Shown here piece by piece: positions 7,526-14,473 of a stretch of 64,000 nt of DNA. The position numbers and the translations under genes were made by a program. The DNA lies in NCBI GenBank assembly GCA_019359495.1, contig JAHHHF010000081.1:1-64000 (forward strand), in the 5' to 3' direction. Under the pieces are notes generated by a model. The model was given only the letters and a program-made list of their open reading frames with translations, searched no databases and was not told the DNA's origin. The first letter of the stretch is position 1. Every line of letters begins with the position of its first letter. Source of the DNA: Goleter apudmare HA4340-LM2 (GTDB lineage Bacteria > Cyanobacteriota > Cyanobacteriia > Cyanobacteriales > Nostocaceae).

Positions 7526-8119
7526 CTAATTCGTGGTAAACCAAAACATAGGCGGTCTAATTGGAGTCCCTAAATCAGTTTTAGGAGCAATTAAATAATC
7601 AGTATTAAAATCCACATTTGCTTTAGTGTAAAAACAGGGTTCCGCTCCTGCTACTCTATTGTTAAATCCTAAATACCAATTAATTTGGGAATTAGTAGAA
7701 CCTACTAACCCTGTAACAATATATCCTTCATTAGACGTATGCCTTAACCCTAGCCAATGAAAACCTGCATCAAATTGAGAATTGACAGTCCAAGCTACTT
7801 GAGTATTACTTAAATTATTAACTGTTCCTAGTGCTAGCTTTCTAGTAGAAGGCAAGCCATTTTCATTATTAAAAATATCCAGTTTTGTAAAAGTACCAGA
7901 ACTTACAACAACAAGATTCATAATAATTAATTCTATATTTGCTGCTTTCGGTAAGTACCAAGGAATATAGCCAAAAACAGTTATGCCAAACGGACTAACA
8001 TTACTTACATTTGCAGCTTTATCGATGCAACTATAAATTTTTCCTGGGACATATCCTGGGTGGTTGTCAGGTGTAGATGCGGTAAGCGGAATAGAATAAA
8101 CCGGATTTCTTAAAGGCAT
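7526..8119 (-). CDS. Beta-sandwich-like element protein (197 aa)
   Basis: The ATG at 8119 overlaps the upstream stop by one base (TGATG). The sequence is rich in aromatic and small residues in a strand-turn pattern (FGYIPWYLPKAANIELIIMN, AWTVNSQFDAGFHWLGL), similar in character to carbohydrate-binding or virion decoration beta-sandwiches. No signal peptide is present. Together with the next gene upstream it forms a pair of probable surface or structural proteins (inference). Confidence 0.78.
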   Translation of the reverse strand: MPLRNPVYSIPLTASTPDNHPGYVPGKIYSCIDKAANVSNVSPFGITVFGYIPWYLPKAANIELIIMNLVVVSSGTFTKLDIFNNENGLPSTRKLALGTVNNLSNTQVAWTVNSQFDAGFHWLGLRHTSNEGYIVTGLVGSTNSQINWYLGFNNRVAGAEPCFYTKANVDFNTDYLIAPKTDLGTPIRPPMFWFTTN

Positions 8120-8928
8120 CAAACAGACTCCGTCCCCGTTAATGTTGTGTTATCAGCCGTAGCGATCGCCGATATCGCTCCATAGTACGGCGTATCTTTG
8201 ATGTAAAGCTCGTAAGTCCCCCCTCCGGGGAATATGGGAATACCTTGTCCCAGGCTGGCAGTCTCTCCAAAATTCAAATAAACCTTACTGAATGATTCGT
8301 TGACAAACAGCGCATACTTCCTACTTGAATTGGCGGAAAGCACTACAGTGCTAGACGTGCCAATTGTTTGACCAAATGGAGTATTACCAGTAATTGGAGC
8401 GGGGTTATCTTCTACTACTATTTCTCTGAGGCGACTGCCATGAATTGTCACCAAGTCGCTACCAGTTAGTAAACCATAGCCCACGTCTTGAATTTGTACG
8501 CCAATTTGACCGTTGTCACCTAGTTCTATGGCTAGGTTATCAGTGTACAAGTCCATTAGATTGTACATCCGGTAGGGATAGCCGGATGGGTTGAGCAAGC
8601 TGATGGAGCCGATTAAGTTCCAGTCAACTGGATCGGTGTTGCTGATGTATAGGTTAAGTTGCTTTCTGGGGCTGCCCCACTCCACATCTAGTGTTTTGTA
8701 GAGTTTGTCAGTCTCAGTATCTTCAAGTTCAAAATTAGGCAGGTTAATCGGGTCTAAGCTGGCGATTTTGGCATAGGCTTTCAGGTTTTTGATGAAAATG
8801 TTTTGGCTGAGAATTTGATAGCCAGTGGAAAATGCCGCGCTACTGAACACAGGAATGATACTGCTTGCACTAGCGCTGTTGAGTTTTAAGGTGATGGCTT
8901 TTGATTCGGCTATGGTCGTGATGGTCAC
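8119..8928 (-). CDS. Probable structural protein with a phage-type C-terminal domain (269 aa)
   Basis: Translation starts at GTG 8928; no strong ribosome site is visible. The first ~180 residues are mixed, with helical and beta parts. The last ~85 residues (TVVLSANSSRKYALFVNES, then NFGETASLGQGIPIFPGGG and a YELY strand) resemble a small all-beta domain seen in many phage virion or head-decoration proteins, where a sugar- or particle-surface role is assumed. This is the best hint that the minus-strand operon encodes particle components. It lies 38 bp downstream of the primase-helicase gene. Confidence 0.78.
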   Translation of the reverse strand: MTITTIAESKAITLKLNSASASSIIPVFSSAAFSTGYQILSQNIFIKNLKAYAKIASLDPINLPNFELEDTETDKLYKTLDVEWGSPRKQLNLYISNTDPVDWNLIGSISLLNPSGYPYRMYNLMDLYTDNLAIELGDNGQIGVQIQDVGYGLLTGSDLVTIHGSRLREIVVEDNPAPITGNTPFGQTIGTSSTVVLSANSSRKYALFVNESFSKVYLNFGETASLGQGIPIFPGGGTYELYIKDTPYYGAISAIATADNTTLTGTESV

Positions 8929-8966
8929 TTGCTAAATCCGTGTGGTTAATCGAATTTAGCCTGTAT

Positions 8967-11867
8967 TCAAGTGTTTTGAGTAGCTGGCTTGCTTAAATTA
9001 CTGGCTTTGACATATTGAAAGCGTCCTTTGGTTGCAAGCTCAACTTGATACTGACGCTTGTTAGGGTCGTAGCCAACAACCTGCACCAGTTCACCCCCAT
9101 ACATGGCTGGTTGTCCTATTGTTGGCTTCCAAGGTTGATTTTCCATTTTCTTGATGAATTCAAGCGCGATCGCCTCCAGTTGCAATTTATAATTTCGCTG
9201 CATTTCGATAACTGGCTGATAAACTTGCCCTTCCACTTCAATCTGCCAATGGACTTTGCCGCCACGCTGAAACTTGATTGGCTCAAAGTGGACTGCCTTG
9301 TTGTTGACTACATTGTCGAATCCTAGAGGCATGATTTTTCTCGTGACCGGGCACTCCTTATATGGAAGTACAGCCTTAGCTGGATGGGTGACGGGTTGAG
9401 CAGGATTTTCAAAGGAAGAAAACAGAAGTTGTGTTTCCTGTTTTTGGTTCGCATAGCCAGTAGTTGTAAGGCTATTATCGGTCATCACCTTATTTAGCAA
9501 GGCTTTCGAGTCATCACCCGACCCGTCACCCGACCCGTCACCATCCGTCACCGACCCGTCACTACCCGTCACCCGTTGCATAAGACAGTAATCGTAGGTG
9601 GGATTTTGCTCGTCAAGCACTGTCCTTAGCCGTAGCCCCTTGATAAATTTGCCTGTTTTGGTGTGTTGCTTTTCTACTGACCACTTCAGAACTGTATGGC
9701 ATAGCTCTATCAAATCGGGACTAAAAACTTTACTGCTTTTGGGTGAATCACCAGATGCCGCACAGTGTTGGATGTACGAGCCGAATAAAGTACGTGGCTC
9801 ACCGTTGGCTCCCTCGTTCCTGTCGTTGCCTATGGGAGTCACGGCGTTAGGGTCGTAAATAACTTTGTCGTTGAGCCAAGCAGCGATTGAATCACCTTTC
9901 ATCTGGTTATTCCAGAATTCCAAGGTGCATTCTGGGATTTCTTTCTTGCCTCTGAGTACCGCGCTGACATGATCGTCTGAAAGCGAGAGTAAGTAGTTGG
10001 TGAACGCTGCCAATTCTGGCTCGAATACTGTGGATAACTGTTGGCGTTTGGCTTCAGGAACGGGGTTGTTACAGGGAACGGTGATAGTTCGACGTTTGGC
10101 ACGGCTGCTACTGCCACCGCTAAAAACTGGAAAGTTAGAAACGACTAAGGTCATTCCCTGGTAATCAAAGTTGAAAGACTTCTGTCTTTTTTCTTCGGCT
10201 CTCACCTGGTCTTCGCCAGTCAAGCTGAGGAATCGCCCTATGCTTCCTCTATAGGGGTCTTCATCTGGGAATATTACTAATCGCTTGCCAAAGGCGTTGG
10301 CTCCCTCGAATTGGTTGGTACACCAGATGGGTAGATTAGTCACCAGAACGTTTTGCTTGCCAATTAATTCGGTGAGTAATCTGGTGAAAGTGCCCTTACC
10401 TGTTCCACCTAATCCAATTAAGTGTAGAAATTTCTGCAAGTCATAGCGTCCTTTGATAACGGCGTTGCAGTAACAGATTAGTACTTGCTTGATATCAGCA
10501 TTTCCAGCAGAAAGGTGTTCCAGAAATTTGTTGATATTCTCCCAGCTTCCACCTTCGGCAGAATAATTTCTTGGGAGACACCAAGTCAGCCTGAAATGTG
10601 GTGAATGCGGCAAAAGTTTACCTGTGCTGAGTTCTACTACCCCATTGAGAAAGGGCAAGAATTCGCGGGACGAGACCTGTCTCCATTGGCGTTCAACAAG
10701 TTCATGGCGCAGTAATCTAACTATCGTGGTGATGTAATCAGCACCAAAGGTGTGAGCGCCTTCATTGAGAACAATTCTATAAATGAACGATTCAATGAAT
10801 TCGGGTGACTCATTAGACCAAACCCCGTCAAAGTCAGCGCTGTATCTACGCCATTGTTTTGTCTCGTTATCAAAAGCCAATTGTTGGCGATAGTCTTCGG
10901 CAATCTTTTTCGCCATCTGGTCAGGAGGCAGTTTTTTTTCTTTATCTTCTTTGGACAAGAAGACACCATTACCGGGCTTAAATTGTTTCTCTAGCCGGGC
11001 GATCGCCCGGTTGTAAGACGAGTCAAATGCTCCAAATCCTTTGTTCATGATTAAGTCATCAACTCCCTTGCCGTCCTCTGACGACCAAATAATATCCTCT
11101 ACATAGTTCTTAAAACCATCTTTGTTAAGAACGTTTCCCAGTCTTCGCTTGGCGGCGTTGACTCGGTGACGAGTTTTTTCTTTGCTGTCCCGGTCTAGGG
11201 CAAGCAGCCACATCCCTGATTCTTTATTGAATTGACGAAGGTCGGGGATTAGTTCTTTCTGTCCCCCGGAATCGCAGCCGTAGAGCGATAAGGGGACGTA
11301 TCCGTGGGTGAGTAGGGACAATCCTTTTTTGCCTCCTTCGGTCACTATTCGTGGGATGTCCAATTCTGAATTTCTAAACCATTCCCAGAAACTGCCGTCT
11401 GTGGGAAGCTCTACCCCGTATCGCTGTCCGATTTTTTTCCGAATAGCCGTAGGCACTGGTGGAAGGAAGACTTTATCACCGTTGCCTTTGGGGGCGAGAT
11501 AGCGATAAGGGCGCTGTCTCTCTTCATCCCATTCAGAAATAATGGCTTGCCAAACTGAGCCATCTTCATTTACAAAGAACGCAGCATACATCGGCTCTTT
11601 TACTTTTTGGGTGAACCTGGTAAATGTCCAATTCAAAGCATCATGTATGGGTGTAACAACTTCTCCACCATCATAAAATTCTTGGTCTTGATGAAATTCG
11701 ATGCAATCGCTAAACAGGATTGGATCTATCCCGCTCCCTTCAATAAATGAATTTCCAATGAACTCTTGAAAATCATTGAATGAATCAAATTTGTTTCTAG
11801 AATTAACCTGCTGATATTCAGCAGATAACACGGCTAATCCTTGATTGCTAGATGTTTGGCTAGTCAT
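8967..11867 (-). CDS. DUF3854/SF3 primase-helicase (966 aa)
   Basis: The protein should prime and unwind DNA for replication of the element. Residues ~170-270 (VTEGGKKGLSLLTHGY, WLLALDRDSKEK) match the DUF3854 TOPRIM-like region of phage and plasmid primases. Residues ~480-600 form an SF3/D5-type helicase: Walker A GLGGTGKGTFT near residue 487, Walker B RLVIFPDEDP, motif C TLVVSNFP and a sensor region SRAKRRTITVP. Residues ~765-785 are an acidic Gly/Asp linker encoded by iteron-like DNA repeats. GGAGGA sits just upstream of ATG 11867, preferred over the TTG at 11900. It leads the minus-strand operon. Confidence 0.92.
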   Translation of the reverse strand: MTSQTSSNQGLAVLSAEYQQVNSRNKFDSFNDFQEFIGNSFIEGSGIDPILFSDCIEFHQDQEFYDGGEVVTPIHDALNWTFTRFTQKVKEPMYAAFFVNEDGSVWQAIISEWDEERQRPYRYLAPKGNGDKVFLPPVPTAIRKKIGQRYGVELPTDGSFWEWFRNSELDIPRIVTEGGKKGLSLLTHGYVPLSLYGCDSGGQKELIPDLRQFNKESGMWLLALDRDSKEKTRHRVNAAKRRLGNVLNKDGFKNYVEDIIWSSEDGKGVDDLIMNKGFGAFDSSYNRAIARLEKQFKPGNGVFLSKEDKEKKLPPDQMAKKIAEDYRQQLAFDNETKQWRRYSADFDGVWSNESPEFIESFIYRIVLNEGAHTFGADYITTIVRLLRHELVERQWRQVSSREFLPFLNGVVELSTGKLLPHSPHFRLTWCLPRNYSAEGGSWENINKFLEHLSAGNADIKQVLICYCNAVIKGRYDLQKFLHLIGLGGTGKGTFTRLLTELIGKQNVLVTNLPIWCTNQFEGANAFGKRLVIFPDEDPYRGSIGRFLSLTGEDQVRAEEKRQKSFNFDYQGMTLVVSNFPVFSGGSSSRAKRRTITVPCNNPVPEAKRQQLSTVFEPELAAFTNYLLSLSDDHVSAVLRGKKEIPECTLEFWNNQMKGDSIAAWLNDKVIYDPNAVTPIGNDRNEGANGEPRTLFGSYIQHCAASGDSPKSSKVFSPDLIELCHTVLKWSVEKQHTKTGKFIKGLRLRTVLDEQNPTYDYCLMQRVTGSDGSVTDGDGSGDGSGDDSKALLNKVMTDNSLTTTGYANQKQETQLLFSSFENPAQPVTHPAKAVLPYKECPVTRKIMPLGFDNVVNNKAVHFEPIKFQRGGKVHWQIEVEGQVYQPVIEMQRNYKLQLEAIALEFIKKMENQPWKPTIGQPAMYGGELVQVVGYDPNKRQYQVELATKGRFQYVKASNLSKPATQNT
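9521..9579. repeat. Iteron-like repeats inside the helicase gene
   Basis: Five copies of RYCCGTCAC-type 9-mers (ACCCGTCAC at 9521, 9533, 9554, 9564; ATCCGTCAC at 9543) start 12, 10, 11 and 10 bp apart, followed by a degenerate sixth at 9571. They are the reverse complement of the array at 12283-12391 and have the same spacing. A single copy in the other orientation is at 9388-9396. Confidence 0.75.
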
Positions 11868-11876
11868 GATTTCCTC

Positions 11877-11893
11877 CAATTGTGTTACAATTG
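11877..11893. promoter_or_regulatory. 17-bp palindrome upstream of the primase-helicase gene
   Basis: CAATTGT-GTT-ACAATTG is perfect, with 7-bp arms and a 3-bp centre, and abuts the ribosome binding site. It has the same 7-3-7 geometry as the palindromes near 587 and 757 but different arms. A repressor operator or an RNA hairpin covering the start are both possible. Confidence 0.5.
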
Positions 11894-11928
11894 AAGACAA
11901 ATAAGGTTTTAAATGTCTTTTTATTTTT

Positions 11929-11962
11929 CCGAGGAATGCTATTACATTCTCTCGGTTTTTTT
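11929..11962 (+). terminator. Hairpin with T-tract upstream of the helicase operon
   Basis: CCGAGGAATG (11929-11938) pairs with CATTCTCTCGG (11945-11955, one bulged T), followed by seven T on the plus strand. There is no plus-strand gene just before it, so it may stop antisense transcription or act as a structured leader for the minus-strand operon. Confidence 0.45.
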
Positions 11963-12008
11963 CTTTTTATACACATATTCTTTCTCCTGATTTACGTAGG
12001 TGGATGAA

Positions 12009-12281
12009 TTAAAAAGGAATGGAATCAATGTCAGTAAGGTCTATTTCTATACCTTGTTTTTTCATGGCATTAATAAATGCCCATTCTGCTGCATGGGGTG
12101 CATTCACAATGATTTCTGGGATGTAAAAGGACAGGCTGATTGTGAATACGCGTGTCCATTTTGACCAGTCGATTCTTATCTCGATGGGGAAGTGGTTGAG
12201 GGTAATAAGGAAGCGATCAAAGTGGGGTGAGTGCATGGCTCCCCACTGCCAAAATTTGAGAATCATGCATAGTTTTTTCAT
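12009..12281 (-). CDS. Hypothetical element protein (90 aa)
   Basis: The protein has a compact hydrophobic/aromatic N-terminal half (FWQWGAMHSPHFDRFLITLNH) and a strand-rich middle (TRVFTISLSFYIPEIIV), ending with acidic IEIDLTDIDSIPF. No signal or membrane helix is clear. The start codon lies two bases from the first iteron of the array, so no canonical ribosome site exists and its expression may respond to occupancy of the repeats. Family not recognised. Confidence 0.65.
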   Translation of the reverse strand: MKKLCMILKFWQWGAMHSPHFDRFLITLNHFPIEIRIDWSKWTRVFTISLSFYIPEIIVNAPHAAEWAFINAMKKQGIEIDLTDIDSIPF

Positions 12282-12282
12282 A

Positions 12283-12391
12283 GTGACGGGTCAAATGACG
12301 GATGGTGACGGGTCGGTGACGGTTGGTGACGGGTTGGTGACGGATGAATGGTGACGGGTTGAAACGCTTGCTGGATAAGGGGGTGACGAGT
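12283..12391. repeat. Iteron-like array (eight GTGACGGGT-type 9-mers)
   Basis: Starts at 12283, 12295, 12305, 12316, 12326, 12337, 12351 and 12383, consensus GTGACGGRT with minor variants (ATGACGGAT, GTGACGGTT, GTGACGAGT). The spacing of 10-12 bp places most copies on one face of the helix. It is non-coding, next to the replication gene, and mirrored by the inverted array at 9521-9579. This is a candidate replication origin or copy-control/partition site. Confidence 0.65.
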
Positions 12392-12462
12392 TGAGTGGCA
12401 AGTAGTGGTAGCTATGGAGGGGAATTTTTAAAAAGTTGACTTTGCATTTATCCCCTCTGTAA

Positions 12463-12705
12463 CTAATTCGACTGGTTTCTACTTCGCTTGAGTTTGTTGG
12501 CGGTGTATTTGAGTGTTGCCATGAATCTGGGAGATTCACTGATCAGCCTGGGGAGTTTTTCGAGAAAGACCCCTGTTAACACCGTGACTTCCACTTCGTC
12601 CAATTCGGGGTCGAGTTCCTTCATGAAGGCGATGAGTTCGCACAGTTTCATCCCTGTGAAAAGGGTGGCTTCATCAATTTGGGAATTTACTTGTTTAGTG
12701 GTCAT
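12463..12705 (-). CDS. Hypothetical acidic helical protein (80 aa)
   Basis: The product (MTTKQVNSQIDEATLFTGMK) is mostly helical, with an acidic middle (KELDPELDEVEVTVLTG) and a basic C-terminus (NKLKRSRNQ). The start overlaps the stop of the 58-aa gene upstream as ATGA. A small regulator or adaptor is possible; nothing more can be said. Confidence 0.68.
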   Translation of the reverse strand: MTTKQVNSQIDEATLFTGMKLCELIAFMKELDPELDEVEVTVLTGVFLEKLPRLISESPRFMATLKYTANKLKRSRNQSN

Positions 12706-12878
12706 GGGTTAACGTCTCGGTCAAGAACGACTGTGAAAAAGCACTCGTGATAGATTGAGCCTGCAATATGTTTGAATGCTCTGTTTCCCCATATCAAAAA
12801 TTCTGGGTATTCGGTGAAGGGGAGTATCTTTGCTTCTTTGACAAACTCCCTTGTGGCTGTTTTGAGTATGACTGTCAT
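12702..12878 (-). CDS. 58-aa small protein (coupled)
   Basis: The ATG at 12878 opens a 58-codon frame starting MTVILKTATREFVKEAKILP and ending VVLDRDVNP; its stop overlaps the next ATG (ATGA). It has a protein-like pattern of strands and one helix. It is the first gene of the minus-strand run facing the divergent KGK-type gene, and falls below usual ORF length cut-offs. Confidence 0.62.
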   Translation of the reverse strand: MTVILKTATREFVKEAKILPFTEYPEFLIWGNRAFKHIAGSIYHECFFTVVLDRDVNP

Positions 12879-12910
12879 TGGTCGTTGAGTAACGGGGAAT
12901 GATTAGGGAA

Positions 12911-12938
12911 GGCGGGTTGAGTTGGCGCTTAACCCGCC
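12911..12938. promoter_or_regulatory. Inverted repeat in the divergent promoter region
   Basis: GGCGGGTT (12911-12918) and AACCCGCC (12931-12938) are perfect arms around a 12-bp centre. They lie between the divergent 58-aa gene (start 12878) and the KGK-type gene (start 12967), so this may be an operator for both. Confidence 0.45.
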
Positions 12939-12966
12939 AGTTGTGTCGGACAAGAGAGAAAGCGAA

Positions 12967-13302
12967 ATGAGCAGTTTTGAATTGAATGATGATGATGTGA
13001 TTTCGATGGAGATGCCTGACTTTGGAACAGGCTTTACCTTTAAATTCAGTGAACTCAAACAGAAAGTGCGAGAGTTTGCGAATCAAGAAAACAAAAACAG
13101 TTCTTACCAGAATGCAAAGGTTAAATGGTTCACTGAGGCAGGAGCTAAATGCGAAATTTTAAGCACTCAGGGAGGAGGTTGGCAGAAAGGAAGACTTCGC
13201 TTTCGCCTGGAATTCATTCCTGATAAACCGCCAACACCAAAGCCTTGTGAGTGTTCTACTGATTCATCACCAAGCGATTTTCGTTCTGAGGTAGGCATCT
13301 GA
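12967..13302 (+). CDS. KGK-domain-like protein (111 aa)
   Basis: The sequence matches the cyanobacterial KGK family in outline: an acidic N-terminus (DDDVISMEMPDF), then residues 55-90 with KWFTEAGAKCEIL, then WQKGRLRFRLEFIPD, where the family's Lys-Gly-Lys is here Lys-Gly-Arg. The family has no established biochemical role. The start is ATG 12967; the open frame extends upstream to 12922 through a non-ATG codon. It is followed by a strong bidirectional terminator. Confidence 0.72.
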   Translation: MSSFELNDDDVISMEMPDFGTGFTFKFSELKQKVREFANQENKNSSYQNAKVKWFTEAGAKCEILSTQGGGWQKGRLRFRLEFIPDKPPTPKPCECSTDSSPSDFRSEVGI

Positions 13303-13340
13303 GAAACCTGCTAATTAACTAAATAGGCAAAACGTCCATA

Positions 13341-13377
13341 AATAAAGCCGTCTACCCATTGGGTAAACGGCTTTATT
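13341..13377. terminator. Bidirectional terminator
   Basis: AATAAAGCCGT pairs with ACGGCTTTATT, and an inner TACCC/GGGTA extends the hairpin. It lies between the convergent KGK-like gene and the RHH/coiled-coil gene, with T-rich ends on both strands. Confidence 0.85.
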
Positions 13378-13525
13378 CTTGCTGGACATCTTCGATAGGT
13401 TGCGACTCTACGCTTTCTAATAGATTTGACAATTGAACTAAACGACTACGCAGCTTGTCAGCCCTAGACTCTGTTTCTTCTAGCTCCTCAAGAGTTTCAG
13501 CTATAAGCTGCTTAATTGTTCCCCC
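13373..13525 (-). CDS. Coiled-coil extension of the RHH gene in the -1 frame
   Basis: In the frame one base back from the RHH gene, 49 codons after a run of five G (13521-13525 on the plus strand) encode TIKQLIAETLEELEETESRA, then a further heptad-rich helix (LRSRLVQLSNLLES) and an acidic end. It has no start of its own with a ribosome site and is far more protein-like than the same frame further upstream. The likely product is a 111-aa fusion of RHH domain and coiled coil, made by -1 slippage at G-GGG or left by a fixed frameshift. Confidence 0.5.
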   Translation of the reverse strand, partial: GGTIKQLIAETLEELEETESRADKLRSRLVQLSNLLESVESQPIEDVQQE

Positions 13526-13707
13526 AGCAGTATGTCCCCCTGTCCCGCAGACGACATCTCGCCCCTTGCGATCATTTCGACCACTTCGGAACGACTGATT
13601 TCTAGGTTCTTCGCTAACTGGTCGAGCCTTTGGAGACTTGTATCCGACAAGCTCATGCTCACAGTTTTCTTGATCTCTCCTCGCTGGAGATGCTTGGCTT
13701 TGGGCAT
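13501..13707 (-). CDS. Ribbon-helix-helix (CopG-type) regulator, 68 aa
   Basis: MPKAKHLQRGEIKKTVSMSL supplies the basic N-terminus and strand, and SLQRLDQLAKNLEISRSEVVEMI gives the two helices of an RHH fold. Such proteins bind short palindromes as dimers of dimers. Three TTAGGAT half-sites lie just upstream (13733-13791). In-frame translation stops soon after the domain (GEQLSSL); the -1 frame continues as a coiled coil that could aid oligomerisation. It may be the master repressor of the divergent right-hand operons (inference). Confidence 0.82.
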   Translation of the reverse strand: MPKAKHLQRGEIKKTVSMSLSDTSLQRLDQLAKNLEISRSEVVEMIARGEMSSAGQGDILLGEQLSSL

Positions 13708-13732
13708 TTGACAAAACCATAATGACTTCCCA

Positions 13733-13791
13733 TTAGGATAGCAGGATTCTAATTGTAATTATCTTATTAGGATGTTAGTGTATTATCCTAA
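13733..13791. promoter_or_regulatory. TTAGGAT operator cluster
   Basis: TTAGGAT occurs at 13733-13739 and 13767-13773, and its complement ATCCTAA at 13785-13791, forming an inverted pair with an 11-bp centre plus one more direct half-site. The cluster covers the AT-rich region immediately upstream of the RHH gene start (13707), as expected for autoregulation. Confidence 0.6.
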
Positions 13792-14022
13792 CAGAATATC
13801 TTACTCTACTCCAGTAAAAACTACTAAAGCCCCATTCCGTTTACCTCAAACCATGCAGAGATAGCAGCCTGCCGCCCGTAGTGCAACAGTAAAGACCTGC
13901 TAGAGGAAAGCGCGATGAAGCCAGTAAAAAAAAACAGCCACCGGGACAAGCAGCCGGAATCGAAACCCTAGAGGGAGCCTTGGAAAAATGCACAGCGAAG
14001 AGGTGAGAATAGAAACAGGAAC
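13792..14022. other. Leader region without a clear gene
   Basis: About 230 bp between the operator cluster and the 58-aa gene. It holds only very short frames (18 codons from ATG 13915 with GAGGAAA upstream; 28 codons from 13988), and a Gly/Pro-poor, A-rich sequence. It may be a 5' leader for the plus-strand operon. No riboswitch fold is recognised. Confidence 0.3.
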
Positions 14023-14199
14023 ATGGAACCAACATCAAAGCAAGCAATCAACGCAATTCGGGTTTGCGCTCAACTGACCAGAGTTTACAAAACAATAGAC
14101 TTAGTGAGATTAGATGAGCGGACCAGAAACATTTACATCTTGGCTGATAATTCGTTAGAAGCTGAGATTACACCAGTAGGAGAGGTAATTTGGTTATGA
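14023..14199 (+). CDS. DUF6888-like small protein (58 aa)
   Basis: MEPTSKQAINAIRVCAQLTR, then VYKTIDLVRLDERTRNIYIL, resembles the short cyanobacterial proteins grouped as DUF6888, which usually sit directly upstream of a DUF6887 gene, as here. The stop overlaps the next start as ATGA (14196-14199). It is a shorter ORF than usual gene-call limits. The biological role of the pair is unknown; the two-gene coupled layout resembles toxin-antitoxin modules, but there is no direct evidence for toxicity. Confidence 0.72.
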   Translation: MEPTSKQAINAIRVCAQLTRVYKTIDLVRLDERTRNIYILADNSLEAEITPVGEVIWL

Positions 14200-14387
14200 C
14201 CAAGCCAGATTTTCAACAGATGACTTTAGATGAGCTAAAAAATTACGTCTTAGCCCATCGGGACGATGAGGAGGCATTCCAGACTTACATTACAAGAAAA
14301 CGCGCTCTTGCTGTGAACGCGATACCAATGACTATTGAGGAGGCAGAAGCTGATTTAGAGAGACGATTTGGACAACAAGCAAGCTAG
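14196..14387 (+). CDS. DUF6887-like small protein (63 aa)
   Basis: MTKPDFQQMTLDELKNYVLA followed by HRDDEEAFQTYI is the typical start of cyanobacterial DUF6887 proteins. The rest is acidic and helical (IEEAEADLERRFG). The ATG at 14196 overlaps the upstream stop, and the TTG at 14190 is not needed. A strong terminator follows, making a self-contained two-gene unit ahead of the integrase operon. Confidence 0.78.
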   Translation: MTKPDFQQMTLDELKNYVLAHRDDEEAFQTYITRKRALAVNAIPMTIEEAEADLERRFGQQAS

Positions 14388-14407
14388 TAAAAACGAAATT
14401 TATCCCT

Positions 14408-14440
14408 AAAAGCGTTGTGCTCTTAACACAACGCTTTTTT
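14408..14440 (+). terminator. Rho-independent terminator
   Basis: AAAAGCGTTGTG (14408-14419) pairs perfectly with CACAACGCTTTT (14427-14438), 7-nt loop, followed by TTATTTT. It separates the DUF6888/6887 pair from the MerR-like gene. Confidence 0.9.
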
Positions 14441-14473
14441 ATTTTACCAGCCAGTAAACTAACCTGGAAAACA

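Noticed and set aside
12291-12539. 82-codon minus-strand frame over the iteron array
   Set aside because: Composition (Pro/Ser/Thr runs) follows from the repeats; no ribosome site and not protein-like.
12721-13086. 121-codon minus-strand frame
   Set aside because: Shadow of the coupled 58-aa gene and the KGK-like gene; low-quality composition.
13915-13971. 18-codon frame MKPVKKNSHRDKQPESKP after GAGGAAA
   Set aside because: Has a ribosome-like site, but too short to support without expression data.
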